Below are positions 11,123 to 23,930 of a stretch of 64,000 bases of DNA, one piece after another. Position 1 is the first letter of the stretch; every line of letters begins with the position of its first letter. The notes beneath the pieces are model-generated. The model saw only the letters and a list, made by a program, of their open reading frames with translations, was not told where the DNA came from and ran no database searches. Position numbers and translations under genes: made by a program. The DNA comes from Whalleya microplaca (lineage: Eukaryota; Ascomycota; Sordariomycetes; Xylariales; Xylariaceae), in the NCBI GenBank assembly GCA_022497155.1, contig MU385728.1, forward strand, positions 682,001 to 746,000, given 5' to 3'.

Positions 11123-13760
11123 GACGAAGATCGGATTCGATACGCAGAACAAAGCAGATCAAAGCAGCAGATCAGATGGAAAGATCACTGTTTTGGGTGT
11201 TAAAGGGCGGTCGGAGCGTACGGGCTACATAGATCAAGTCAGGCAGAGTTTAAAGGGAAAAAAACCAGAAGGCAACTGGGGAGAGGAAGAGATCTAGCGT
11301 AACAGATAATAAACAGGAAGGTTTACGGTACGAACCGTGACGCTCTCAGGGCTGCAAGGGGAAGAAGAATTGTGCAGTGCCCGTTAGGTATCGATCGACT
11401 CGGAGACGATGGTGGATCTGGATGGACACAGAGGTACAATGAATTGAGCGACAGGTGAGTAACACGTAGAGAGAGTGAGCACCGAAAGGGTCTGAGCGAT
11501 TGGTTGAATGATGAGAGCAAGAGGAGCAATTAGAAATGGTGGCGCGTGGATGTTCTGTTTTTGGATGTGGAGAGAGAGATGAGAATCCAGGCCAGGCCAG
11601 CTAGGTAGCAAGCAGCAAGCACCAGCACTCTCAGGAGCCTACCTAGGTACCAGCCTACCTAACCTATGTATACCTCCTAGGTGCTGCTAGGTACATACAG
11701 AATAGGTATGCGTAGGTGTGGATGTGTATGTATGTATGTGTATATATGTATGTACATTCATACAACCTACATACATACGAAATACAGTCAGTACCTGCCT
11801 ACTATGAGAAGCTAACGGTAGCCAGGGCCAGGACCCGGGCTGCAGGATCAGGGACCGGAAAGATGTGTGGCTGGGAACCTTACCTACTTGCAGTACCTTC
11901 TCACTCATGTATGCCAGGTATGTGTGCATGTACTGCGTATGTATGTATTGTGAATGTACCATGTAATTATCGCCCTTAATAACTCCTTAGAACGATCAGT
12001 TAAACATTACTACGTAGTACACCCGGCACTAGCGAGCCGACCTAGCCCGCCCAGCTAATTTGTAACTGTGATCATCAGATTGCGGGCGGATTTGAGTCGA
12101 GATACAGGTTAGCGCCTTGCCTGACCCGAATTGATATTGGGATTTCTCATGGTGAGCCCGACTTCAGTCCAGACGGGTACGGTACCTACCTCGGTACCTA
12201 CATATGGGATGACGGGCATTTTAGGTTTGCCCTTGCGAGCAAGAAACAAAAAGGGTGGGGACATCAGTTCCCAACAGGGAAAGGTCATTATGGCCTATCT
12301 GGGAAATTTTCTCATCGTGACTAGGCCGTCCAAAGTGTTTGCACTAGGTTACATACTTTATTAGACGAGGTCAGAGTGTGTTCCCACAACTGCTACATGT
12401 ACAGCATATTGACGATTGATCATCTACGTGACAAGGAATACAATTATAGCGTTGGCGCAAGTTAATACGTACGCAGCATGTATTTCATCCCGTCTCAACA
12501 TAGCCTGCTTCAGCCTTGCAGTCCTTGATCCCGATTCAATTATACCGAGGGCCCCACCACAACGGTGGGACATCAAAGTATATACAGTTTAGATGTTCGG
12601 GTAACCACCATATCAGCTGATTCATATGACTCTACATATATTTATTGCCTGGTGATATATGTTGCAATCATCAATGCCAAACATTACGTAGTTGTATATA
12701 ATGAATATACTATGTTTGTATTTGGACAACACATCACTGGGGTGAAAGGGGCAGGTCTCAGCCCGAATAATTCAGCACACACTAATATGACATCTACGTA
12801 CCTACAAGATTTATAGTTCGTCGTACATGTGTTCTTGCCTAACGATGTTTCTAACTACTGTTTACGACGGGGAGAGAAGCTATGTATGTATGAAGACACC
12901 AAGTGCCTAGACACGCTTCGGCAATGCATCATGCATGACCCTTGAGATCGGCTGGCGTCCTGCATGTCGGTGTCGAGTGCGTATTATACTACTCTAGTAT
13001 ATTGTGCCACACCGAGAGATGTTGGTGCCAGCAGCCATTTCGAGAGGTCGATTGAGAACCTCACCGATAGGTTTTACCGAATTATACGGAGTAATTCAAC
13101 GACCCGTCCTCAATGCACAATTTGAGCATAAGTGTGCTCTATTCCGCAGATATAGCAACATTTATTAGTCGTGCGTAGGCTACCTAACATTGTACCTATG
13201 GCAAAACTTAAAATCTCCCTGTCTCTCTTCCCCAAGCTACATACCTAGATATGTCTCGCGATATATGTAGGAAAAAGAAAAAGGGGGCGCCACAGTACCC
13301 CCAAAAACGGGTGGAAATGTCAAAAAATCTCCACCACATGAACCTAGCTGTCTTAGCATGTGATGGATGTGGCTGATGATGGCTTCTGGAATCATTCCAT
13401 GCTGATAGGACATTTTTGTCAAGCCACAGGATCTTATTATGTGTGCAGGGTCCTCCAGATGTCACCGACAACCTACCTAACCTTCCTTGGCACCCCTGGA
13501 TGGGGTATGTATGTATGTATGTATGTATGTATGTACGCTGCAGGGTGAAATTCTTTTTTATAAGGCAGAGAGAGAGAGCTGCGGCGTTCCGTCTTCATGT
13601 TTCACATAGACACTATTACGGATCTTGGGGTTGATTGCATGTTTGCACTACCGAGTATCCCGCTTAAAAAATGGACTCAACTCCAGCCAGACATACGTTC
13701 GCCATCATACATGTGACAATCCAAGCAATGCGATTTATCCGTGATACCCATTCCTTCCCT
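11123..13760. other. Large intergenic region
   Basis: This 2.6-kb stretch lies between the disordered-protein gene and the 3' end of VPS34. It holds TACCTAGGTA-type motifs (11640-11700, 12180-12200), TATG/GTAT repeats (11725-11760, 13506-13535) and CATACATA runs. Frames here (for example 11716-11979 and 12565-12816) are short and mostly made from the repeats. I see no supported gene. Confidence 0.5.
13506..13535. repeat. (GTAT)n microsatellite
   Basis: Seven GTAT units in intergenic DNA. Confidence 0.9.
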
Positions 13761-16688
13761 CTAAGGCCTAAACGCCTGAACCCAATCATGCAGCCGATCT
13801 ATAACGACGGGCATAATACCATTAAGACTATCCTCCATGATGCCGTCCAAGTGCCTAATAGCATCCTCCTCGTTCAGCTCCAAGTGGAAGCGCTCCTTAA
13901 CCTTAAAGACCGCCTTATCCGGCTCGATCTTGATATCCGGGATGTTGGCGTGGACCATGAGGCTGAACAGGTTCAGGATCAGGTTCGACGACTTGCGCAG
14001 CGCCGCGAACGCGAGGAAGCAGTACTGCTTGAACTGCAGGTAGTGCTCGCTCGGCGGGTTGGACCCGCCCATGGCGTCGGCCATCTCCTTGCTGAGCTTG
14101 ACGGCCGGCGCGAAGGGCTTGGGGTCCCGGCCGAGGATGAACCCGAAGTCGGCGTGGAAGAAGTGGCCGTCCGGTGCCAGAAGCAGGTTGTCCAGGTGCC
14201 GATCCCCAACACCGAGAATATACGTGATCACGCAGTAGCCCGCACAGGACTTGACGAACGTGTCTAGCGTCTCCTTGCGTACCCCTAGATATGCCCGCTC
14301 GTCTGGGTTGTGCTGCTTGAGGTAGGCAAGAGCTGGGTTGTTCCGGTATTTGTAAGAGATTGCGGCGAACGTCTGAGAGGGGATAAACTGAGAAGCGCCG
14401 GCTGTCGTGCTGGTCGCGAGGATCTTGTACGGCGACAGCTTAAGATCCAGATTCTCTTTCTGGAGTAGTTGATCCATCAGAGTAATAATCTGGATGACCA
14501 ATTGGTCTTGACGCAGGTCATCGCCGGTCTTAAAGATCACGGGATACTTGCTACCGGAAATTGTTTTGAATGTCACCATGATTGGTGACAGTGACGACTT
14601 GAAGACCCGAGTCTCCTCCGGGACAACGCCAATGACCATGACTGACGGGTCTAATGGCATGGGTATCGGAGGGTCAATATTTAAGATCTCGTTTCCAGGG
14701 TCCGCTAAGAATGATTTAGTCTTTTCGACTTTGCGGGCCACAGACTCATTCGAGGCCTGGATCTCGGCGGAAATCTTGGACAATACCGCAACGAGCTCGG
14801 CTTGTCTTCTAATAGTAGCCCTAGTCTCCCGACCCCCTGGACGATCCTCCAGTTCCTTCATGAAGTCATATTGGACTTTCGCGTACATAGTACGGACTTC
14901 CTCTCCCTGGTCGTTGCTTTTATCGTCGTATTCCACTCCAAGGTACCAGTAAAAGTAGTTTCCAAGGGTGAAATTTTCGACAGCTCGCGAGATCAGAAAA
15001 TTAGCCAGTGAAGATGCCCGCACAGTAGCCTGGTTGGAGTCTGTTGAAATATGCTCGAACTTAAGGGCTTGCACTAGCTGCAGCAAATATAGGAGTAATT
15101 CATGGTCGTCGGCTTTTCTCAATCGATCAACTGCGTAAGCTCTTACAGCCCGATTATCGAAGGTAGGTCCAAGCAACTCTAAGGCATCGTCTACATCGAT
15201 GTCGGTCCATTTACCAAGGACTTGGATAGCCTGCTTGGATTCGCTCTGATCCTGCCAGTTGACAGATTTGACAAACTTTGTTAGGGCTCGCTTGTCCTTC
15301 GTCAAATGATAGCGAAACTTCCATATGAGATCCTTTTCTTCAGGGGACAACGTGTGGGTCGGTGAGTATGACATTATCATATTCAACTCATCACGGACCT
15401 TCGCGTTAGGTCTCAGGTCTTTATCCAATATTCCATGGCGATGCTGGCTTCTGACTAGGCGTCTATGCTTACTTTCCGCAGGGTTATCTCTGGCGCCAAC
15501 TTCGGGGTCATATATCCGGACTATGCGGCCACCTAGGCCCGTTCCATCATGCTCATTACCGTTGATACCCGGGCCATACGATACCTCGGGGGGAGGTTTC
15601 ATGATGATATTCGACTGAGATGCCGAGAGATGTTGAAAGGATGAGACGGGTGGCGGCGGATACTCGTGGTCTGCAAACACAACTGGGAAGTCGAAACGGG
15701 GCAATTCAACGTTCAGCGTAAACTTCGACGGTCCAGGATTCGGTAGATCTTCAATCACTGTATCGGCCGTGCCATTCTGGTGTTTGCCGCCCCCAGCTTC
15801 TGTATCCAGTGTCGACTGGCGTTGATGTGACTTGATGGAGTTCCTTGCTGCTTTCAAGCCACGCTTCTCAGTGCCACGGAAAACGAGTTGATCCAGCCAT
15901 TCAACCCTTGGGATCTCGTTCATCTCGTGTTTCTTGAACAATCTCTCCATGCGCTCAAGCTCTTCTGCTTCCTTATCCACAACGACCTTCTCGCCCTTTC
16001 TTAAGCCGCCTTTCCTTCTATCGACACTAGAAGGCGTGGTCGTGTTGTCGTTTCCGTCGGCCTGCTTGTGTCGATGAACAAGGCACTTCTGCCTGCCCTT
16101 CTGTAGCTGGTTGTCCTGGTCGAAGAGTGGCAGCGTGGTCCCACCGAATGGTATCGCATGGCCTTGGGCTTGCTTGCCACCAGTAGGTGACAAGTCCCAT
16201 ATGGTAATCGCTAGATACGAGTTGATGGGAAGAGACTTGTAGGGTATCGGTATTGTAAGCCATTCGTTCCATCTGAAGACGTGTTAGTCACCTAGCCAAG
16301 TGGTCTGTCACATGCCCGAAATCGCACCTCCTCTCGTTTCGGAAAGCCTTGTAGGATGTTTGGACCGGGACCGTCAGAGGCTTAGAGCCAGCCCATACCT
16401 GAGCTGTGACATAGAGGTCGGAATGCGGGCTAAGCGAGTCCAAGTCAGAATAGTGCGTCATACAGTAATTCATCTAACGGGATATTCGCACCTTGCATTA
16501 GAGCCAATGTGTCTGAGGTCAGGCCTTTTTAATAAAGTCGAATATAAATGAGGCGATTCATCTCCCTCGAGATTGATTCTGCGTCGCGTTAGCTATGCCT
16601 CCTCAGCAGTAACTGGATATTCGCCTCACATGCGCAGGCTGACTGGGTAGTCCATCGAGTCCGAGCTGCCAAAGGAAAAGGGCTCCAT
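13761..16688 (-). CDS. VPS34: Class III phosphatidylinositol 3-kinase Vps34
   Basis: Four exons: 16688-16630, 16578-16492, 16429-16328 and 16272-13761, encoding 919 aa with consistent phases. The N-terminus (MEPFSFGSSDSMDYPVSL...) leads into a C2 domain with DLYVTAQVWAGSKPLTVPVQ and the splice-spanning NERRWNEWLTIPIPYKSLP. The PIK helical domain follows at about 380-560. The kinase domain has GDDLRQDQLVIQ, the catalytic loop GVGDRHLDNLLLA (about 768) and the activation-loop ADFGFILGRDPKPF (about 790). The C-terminus WVQAFRP is the membrane-contacting helix of the family. Vps34 makes PI3P on endosomes and autophagosomal membranes in complexes with Vps15 and Vps30/Atg6. Yeast Vps34 is 875 aa. 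The introns are 51, 62 and 55 nt. Confidence 0.95.
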
Positions 16689-17615
16689 CTTGAAAGTTCC
16701 CTTGCATGACAGCCTTGTTGTATCTTCTAGCAAGTCTCTTGGATAAAGTTTCTTGGATGAAGTTTCTCAGATGGCTGTGACGACAGCAGCAATGAGCATT
16801 GTAGTGGGGTGCGGCGATAAGATGGGTTACCTAATATGCTGACAGGGAGACCGAACCTTGTTAACTGAATACCTATATATGTATGTACCTAGGCAGTATC
16901 AATGGGGTGCACGGACAGGTGCTGCACCAATCGGTACATCCAATACATGTATGCTTACCTAAGGATTTTGCACACATCGCTTGTCAAACAACGTCATTCC
17001 TTAGTTGTCTTGTCATTTAGCTACCTATCTGTCAAGTTATCCAGTCACCATGTCTTCTCCCTTTACAGTAACGCCATCTCAGTATATATATTCATCTAGA
17101 TGCTATGATGGTAAATAGTATACGCTTCTGTCAATTTAGTACGGAATATGTAGATATGAGGGCTAATCTAGTCTTGAGCTCAAACCATTAAATAGATCTT
17201 ATCTCCATATTCCATCAGATCATCTGCAGAGGCGCCATCGTACTTATATATAGCTTACAGTATACCTCTGGCATTAGCTGCTTGGGACTGGTAAAGAGTG
17301 TGGTAAAACAGGTGAAGTTTTCTTACCCACTCAACGTTTCTGTTTGTACTGGAAACGTTCCTAGGCAATATACTAGAGCCCAGTCTTAAGATAAGCGTTA
17401 GCCTATGGAACCTAGAAGCCAGACTCATATATCATCTAGTCAATCCCGCAAACACGCCTGACACGGCTAGGAAGAGCAGCAAGAGGGAGGAGAAGTAGCC
17501 CCTGAAGTGTCAATAGACATGAAATCATGCAATATTTGGAAGAGGTCTATGGTCTAGCTAGGACACAAGCTGTTCCGACTTGCAGTCGTGTGGACATCGC
17601 TTGCATGTATCTATG
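16689..17615. other. Intergenic region upstream of VPS34
   Basis: This 927-base stretch lies between VPS34 and the 3' end of the F-box gene, both on the minus strand. It should hold the VPS34 promoter and has one CCTAGGCA motif (about 16888). I see no gene in it. Confidence 0.5.
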
Positions 17616-18983
17616 CTATCCTGAAGCTGTCATAGTAAATGGAGATTTCAAGTCTTTCAACCAGAACGCCTTTGCCTCGGCAAGTGACTTAGGCTGGAAA
17701 GGTGGCGGCGAGTGTGACCTTTTGAGTGACTCCGTCGCTGCAGGCGACTGTAGAACACCGATAGCCTCAAGTCTCTCATGATCCCATAGGAGGGAGCCCC
17801 GTTTCCGGGAAACAACACCGAAAGCGTCGTATATCCCGAAGGTTTCCTCGTCATCCTCCGTCCACATGTCCGCCTTCAGGTCTTCCTCCAATACCTTCGC
17901 TGGGCCAGGATCACCATCCACAAAGAATGGGGCAGCCTCTCTTATTTCTTTACCAATGCCTTCGGTCAGATCCAAAGAACAAAAGCTGTCCAAAGCATCA
18001 TGTAAGAAATAAGTGTTTTTCGCAGGTGGCATTCCCTCGACGATTAGCAACCTCTCCCGGTCCTCGTACGTATCGCATGAGACGATCTCCAGAATCTTCT
18101 CGAGTCCAAGGGTTAGAATGTGCTGAATAGGTGCGTCATCGATGCTTATATCGGGGTCGAACTCGACCATAGAATGCTCTGCGACGGCTTTGACCGCTAT
18201 AACGGGAGCGAGTTAGCCATCAAGTGATTGTAAGCTTCCCCAGGATCATAACATATACGTACCTGTTTCTATCTCGATACCCAGGAGGTCATGAATGCAA
18301 CCCAACTGCGCGTTCTCCAGAGGGCCGAACTTAGTGAAGAAGATGTTGTGGAGCTGATTATGTGTCTCCTCAAAGAAAAAGGTAAAGCACCCAAAGAGTT
18401 TACGAAACAACTCAAAACGATAGAGCGCCCGTGCGATCCTATCCTCCTCGGACCGAGACAACGGGAATGAGCTAAAGCTGTCTTTGAGTGGACACATGGT
18501 CGATGATTCTCGCGCGCAAGTATGGGTAAGCCTTTTCGCGAGAGTCGATACTACTTGGAGATGAAACTTGCTGAGCGTAAGGGCATCGCGCATGGTCCAA
18601 GTATCCGAGGGAAATGATGGGGGAAGCGATGGCCTCTCTAGCCGCTGGAGGAAATCCGATATGTAGTTATACATCAGGAGCTGCTGTTGTGGCTGCTGTG
18701 GCTGCTGCGGCTGCTCGGCCGTCGGCCACCTCGTTTTATTGACCTGGACGCTGAGATACGGCGGGAAGCATTGATGAGCCATGACGGCTTCACGGAAACT
18801 GCCAAGCCCAATACAGTTGATGAGCACTTTCTTGATCAGGCCATCTTGCTTGTCGATGAAAGCAACATAGAAGGCATGACAAGCCAGAGCAGCAGAAGCC
18901 AGAGACTGCACGTCTGGTACTGACTCTAGAATGCACCATCGTAATTCTATAGGGAGACGGTTGAACGGATTATTTGCTTCCAT
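17616..18983 (-). CDS. F-box protein
   Basis: Two exons, 18983-18263 and 18196-17616, encoding 433 aa. The junction ACA G|CG GTC joins in phase across a 66-nt intron with donor GTACGT. The N-terminus is an F-box: MEANNPFNRLPIELRWCILE followed by SLASAALACHAFYVAF. This binds Skp1 and would recruit a target to an SCF ubiquitin ligase. The rest is helical with no repeat I recognise. There is a Pro/Gln-rich run (EQPQQPQQPQQQ) at about residues 90-101. The pattern resembles large, variable F-box families of filamentous fungi with unknown substrates. The target is unknown. Confidence 0.82.
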
Positions 18984-20177
18984 CGTGGTCTCAGTCGCTT
19001 CTTGGTGGCCTCTACTACGTATGTAGTTCTCTGTTCAAGTTGTGATGTCGGCAGATATAACACAGATTGTTTGTAAGGGTTCTATCGCTGGATCAGGCTG
19101 ATGCAGCAAATAGGAAGATGCTCTAGATCGATTGAGATATCGCCCTCCGATTGCTGTTTGATGACGTTTCCAATTGCTAACCTAAACGGAACAATGGATT
19201 GCTGAGCATGGTGGATGCAGGGCAGTGGTGGTGGATGCAGGATGGTGGTAGTGAATGCAGGATGGTGGGACAAGATCTAAAATAAAACGGGGTGCCCCAG
19301 GTGTTAAGCCTTATGCCCCACATGCCATGTGATGCCTTGATACCTAGATACCTTGGTGCCTTCCAGGGTTTTTGGTAGCCACGTGCACTACCTAGGCAGG
19401 TACTTAACTCAATACCTGTCGAAATTGATACTGCGCTCAGTATGCCGAATCTACCTCCTTGGTTAGATACATGTACCCAAGTGCTAGAGAACCTTACTGA
19501 ACTATATTCAAGCTCGGGAGTGGCCCAGCAGCTAGTGCTTCTTCTACTTCAAACGTTTGCTGTATCGGTCTAATATGTCTATGTTTGTTTCTGCTACATA
19601 CACCTGGGGTAAACTTCAGTGAATAATGGAAACAGGATGTTTGTAGTGGTGACAATCCGCTAGATTCTACTTGAATATAAGAAAGGATGCTGCTCCGAGT
19701 GCAACAGCTATTGGGTAGGAAGTGAATATAGTAAAGAACCCGATATTAGATCGAATACAAAATGGCGAATTACAAGTGATATCCCCAATAATAATATATC
19801 CATAATGAGCAACAAAAGCAACAATAGGCAATCGTAGTATATATCATGCCACAACTTAACACTGTCTATCAAACACAAATTTCATTGCATACCCTCCACC
19901 TCAGGAAAAATAGCCAAATATCTCCCACACCAGCTGCCAACCTACTCTACTCCTTCTACTAGTGTTCAACATCTTCTTATTGAGCACAACATTGACATCA
20001 ACAAATCACCTAAAGACACACAGGGATCCGAAGACCAGTCAAGTAAGACCTTGCTTTCCTCCGTGCAATACACTCCCAACTCTCTCTTCTAATAGTAGCC
20101 CTGTTTAATCAGAGTTGGGTACTTTCACCTCCTCTTCACATGGGATATTTTGACTTACCTATAAGCAGTTCACTAGT
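18984..20177. other. Intergenic region
   Basis: This stretch separates the divergent starts of the F-box gene and the small unknown gene. It contains a minisatellite (19208-19267), CCTAGATACC/CCTAGGCAGG motifs near 19340-19400 and AT-rich DNA from 19650 on. I see no gene in it. Confidence 0.5.
19208..19267. repeat. GGTGG-TGCAGGAT minisatellite
   Basis: Three to four imperfect units of roughly GTGGTGGATGCAGGAT in tandem. Confidence 0.75.
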
Positions 20178-20884
20178 ATGGCAGGCAAAGAGATGGCTGA
20201 GGGTAAGCGACCCCGGCATAAAACCCAATCGCCGATAAGGGAGGACAGAAGCCCTGAGGTAGAAAAGGCTACCTACAGGGTCCCTGACCAGAGGTTCGGC
20301 AAAAACCGGCGTCGTGGTAGCTTTGCTAGTGATGTCGCCGGTGGCTCCTCTGAGCGCGATCCTTTTCGGGATGCCATCGAAGATCACGAGAAGCGCACGA
20401 AATTTAAAATACCACAAAATACTCCCATGGGGCAGCAGTCCAAGCAATACCATGCCAGCAAATATGCAGCTGAAGAAGCGGAGGAGAATATGGGCTACGT
20501 GGAAGCTGGTCCAGTCAGGAAACGGCTTGCTGCATCCGCCGCAGCTTTTTATACCCAGGAGGCAGAAGGACGCCGTGAGAGTAAGTAGCACCCGGTCTCT
20601 TTCGTTGTATATTTGCTTTGATTCGCGAATATTTGCGTGAAGGGGAATATCTTGGCGCTCACGATTTCGTCTCTTCGCTCTTCAATTGATAGAATCCCCG
20701 ATTATTCACTTAACACTCTAGAAGGATAAATTATTAACTCTCAGCGATTACAGTGCAAAAGGACTGGCCTGGTTATGATACAAAAGAAAAGGCTCGCGGA
20801 CATGCTCAGAGAATAACGACAGTAGAGAACAAGGTGAATAAGTTGCTGTCGGGTAAGGATTCTCAGGCCAAAAGCCGGAGATGA
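20178..20884 (+). CDS. Small charged protein, unknown function, two exons
   Basis: Exon 1 is 20178-20580 and exon 2 is 20754-20884, giving 177 aa. The donor is GTAAGT, the acceptor GATTACAG, and the phase is right. Reading through the donor would stop within two codons. Spliced, the frame continues with MQKDWPGYDTKEKARGHAQR to a stop at 20882-20884. The protein is hydrophilic, rich in Arg/Lys/Glu, with RDRSPEVEKATYRVPDQRF-like segments and a helical C-terminal half. There is no signal peptide or membrane helix, and I do not recognise the family. It sits at the border of the transposon-relic island. The model rests on splice signals and phase only. Confidence 0.6.
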
Positions 20885-21714
20885 AAGGCAAGCATGGATA
20901 GGAGAAACAAGACTTACAAGTCTTGACAGGCAAGCCTCAAGCGAAGTCATAGTCACCACATTTCACATAGTTAGATTTCTATAGGGTTCATATCCCTTTA
21001 AAGCATTGATTTCCTCTCTATACTCTCATATGCCATCTTCAAATTGTCTACAACGGGCTAAACTTTAGCTATATGGTTTGAAACTCCTAGGTTAAAAAAG
21101 CTTACTACCTATGATGTAAGCTTGTATCTATCATACCTGTACCAAAATGTCAAGGAGCTTGTTCAGGTAAAATCAGCATGCTTAACATATGACTATGCCG
21201 GATCGAAGATTTTTCACGGCAGTTGAACTAGGAATAATATAACAAGGAATATAAGGATGGTTTTACAATAGATATGAATCGAGTATCACTAGGCGGCCGC
21301 CTCTGAATAGGTAGCATAGGCCAAGAGAATAATACAAGCAATTAACATAAGAGATATAATACAATAAGATGAACGCAATAATATGCACCAAAGCATTCCC
21401 TACAAAGGGTTTTCGCATATTGTCACGATAATAGGGGTATTAGTTATAGTGGCTTAAGCCAACGGATCTCGGACTAGTAATTGCTCCGAGATCCACATTG
21501 CTTAATAAGGAGCCTCTAAGCTGCCCAGGTGTTAGAGATCCTTTAGATCTTAGACCTTTACACAATTCTACTTTGACAACTAGAGTGATCACGGTAGCAC
21601 CTAAATGATAATGACATACACTATAACTGTGATACATATTCTATAGCTTAAACAATTGACACTCTTCTTATTAGCCACGTACCCAGAGCTTTAACAACTA
21701 GGAATGAGCTGAAT

Positions 21715-22193
21715 CAGGGTTGTAATCCACTCCACCCACTCCACCAGCCACTCATATGGAATGGGTGGACTTTAATCCACGATAGAGTTATGTGGAGTGG
21801 ATTAAGTGGATCCACTAAGGGGTTATATGGAGTGGGTGGCTATAAAGTGGATGTAAATTTGCCACAAATATAAGGCGTATTAGCTATAGGTGAGGCGTAT
21901 ATTAGCTACAGATATGAGGCGTATATTAGCCACACTTTAGCCACAAGTAAGGCGTATATTAGCTACCGCTATCAGATATACTACCTGTTAGAAAAACCAG
22001 CCATTTTATTAGTAATTACTAGCAGCAGACCTTTTACTCCACAGTTAGTCCACCTACCCACCTACTTCCACCCACGATAGCTTTAAGTGGACGTGGATTA
22101 GTCAGCAGCAAGGTTAGATGGAGTGGAATGGAATGGAGTGGCTCCTACAAAGTGGCCCACGCGTGGATTAGCGTGGAGTGGATTACAACCTTG
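21715..22193. mobile_element. hAT-like non-autonomous element (MITE), 479 bp
   Basis: The ends are inverted repeats: left CAGGGTTGTAATCCACTCCA and right (reverse complement) CAAGGTTGTAATCCACTCCA, 19 of 20 identical. The CARGG start is typical of hAT transposons. The flanks are AGCTGAAT (21707-21714) and GAGCTGAT (22194-22201), which look like a decayed 8-bp target duplication differing by a small indel. The interior has no reading frame. It holds subterminal copies of GTGGATTA/TAATCCAC and four copies of GGCGTAT(AT)TAGC between 21873 and 21964. The hAT assignment rests on the end sequence and duplication length. Confidence 0.7.
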
Positions 22194-23261
22194 GAGCTGA
22201 TAGAGCGAATCCCAATAGCGCTAGTGAAACCAAATCTAGCTCGCTCTATATAGCCCCATGTAATGAATTGTGATCACGACTATTCCAATGTCTACTTGTA
22301 ATCTTTTTCCGGTAGTGTCAATAGCAAGCCTCTTACTATCACTAGTGTCAATTTCGGAATATCTGATCTTTTGTCCAACAACAAGTCGGATTGTGAATAT
22401 AAATATTGGCATTCTGTCTTTTACATAATTTTGAAATGGCTGTGATCTGATAATCTCATCTGTGATGCTATAGTTGCTACACAAATACCGTAATGTTGTA
22501 AGCCATGAAGGCAATGGTATGCCTTTCACGTATCTGTATGCTCGCTAGCTCACTGATTAGGTATGTACCTACTCTATGGTTCAACTGTCCGATGGACCCT
22601 TTGAACTGCATAGGCACGGTACTCTTTCCATGTATGTCAACTAAACTGGTAGTCCAACGAGGCTTGCAGTCTTTTAAGACTAATGGGGTATTTTATGTAG
22701 ATATATATTAAGGTGCCTGGGCCATGAGGAAGGCAGTGGTGGAGAACCTGGTCACGTTGGCTACTAACCATCAATGGCAAACATGTTTGTTTTGGGATTC
22801 AGTGATCAAAGGGTGTAAAAGACAGGGCGGTATTTACTTGTCCGTCATGAAATATGGAAGAAGGGCCTCCGAAGAGAATTTAGGGATGTCTGTGCTGGGT
22901 CATAAACGTGCGATCGCATGACTCTTCCATGAGGAGCGAGAGGTTGTGGTAGACTGATTGTGGCTCGATAAAGTAGGATCCCAGTGCAGTTGGCATAGGA
23001 TTCAACTATTAGGCTCTGTAAAAGTATTAGATATAGCTTCTCTTGGAAGGATCTACTGAAAGTAATCCTCTAAAACAACTTTGTGACTGTCACAAAGCCA
23101 TCAGCCCTCCTAACACCAAAATTGCAGTATACATTCCAAACTTTCTAAATAGAGAAGAGAGAAGACTATACTGTCTTAGGCCTTGAGGTTTTTGCAGATT
23201 AACTTTTATTCATGTGGTACTAGAGAAATATCAAACGTATGTCTTGCAACATATCACTAGT

Positions 23262-23930
23262 TGTCACACGGCTATTAGAGCTAAGACTTATTGGGAGCTA
23301 TACGAGATGCGGGAATTCTGTACGAATACATATATTAGATTCTGTTATATATTATTCGATACTGTTGGAATATATAACTGCCTAACAAAAGGTATAATCG
23401 CCAGACGGCGGCTATATCGGCAACAGACTAAATACGTACCAGGAATACGTTATAACAAGGGCTGTAATTCAGGGCTTGGAAATATATCAATTCAGCAATA
23501 ATTCTCTAGGCCCTCTAAGGGTGCTTGTTGTTCTAAATTTCAATCTGAGTCTGAGGTTCGGCGACAGGTTTTTATAGACCTGCTGCCGCGGTACGTATTC
23601 CTGGTACGTATTTAGTCTGTTGCCGACGTAGCCGCCGTCTGGTAATTATACCTTTTATTAGGTAGTCATATATTCTAACAGTATCGAATAATATCTAACA
23701 GTACCTAATATATATACTCGTGCAGCATTCCTGCATCTCGTATAGCTTCCAACAGGTTTTGGCTCCAATAGCCGTGTGACATACGTACCGCGGCAGCAAG
23801 TCTATATAAGACCTGTCGCCGACCTACAAACTTAGATTAAAACTTAGAACCATAAGCACCCTCAGAGCCCCTAGAGAATTATTAGTCAAATTGATATATT
23901 CCAAGCCCTGAATCACAGCCCTTGTTACAC
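23262..23930. repeat. Palindromic repeat: two B-A units in inverted orientation
   Basis: A segment B (23262-23450, starting TGTCACACGGCTATT) is followed by A (23451-23597, ending CTGCCGCGGTACGTA). Both then recur as reverse complements, B' at about 23591-23782 and A' at about 23784-23930. The copies match along their full length and differ mostly by C/T and G/A transitions, for example GCTATATCGGC against GCTACGTCGGC. That pattern indicates RIP. No coding frame survives. The origin (solo LTRs or a MITE family) is unknown. Confidence 0.7.

Noticed and set aside
13671..14267. 198-codon plus-strand frame over the VPS34 kinase domain
   Set aside because: Shadow; it runs opposite the kinase catalytic and activation loops on the minus strand.
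22236..22541. Unrecognised minus-strand fragment next to the MITE
   Set aside because: It lacks an ATG, starts after a stop and has no recognisable domain; kept only as a possible relic in the region note.
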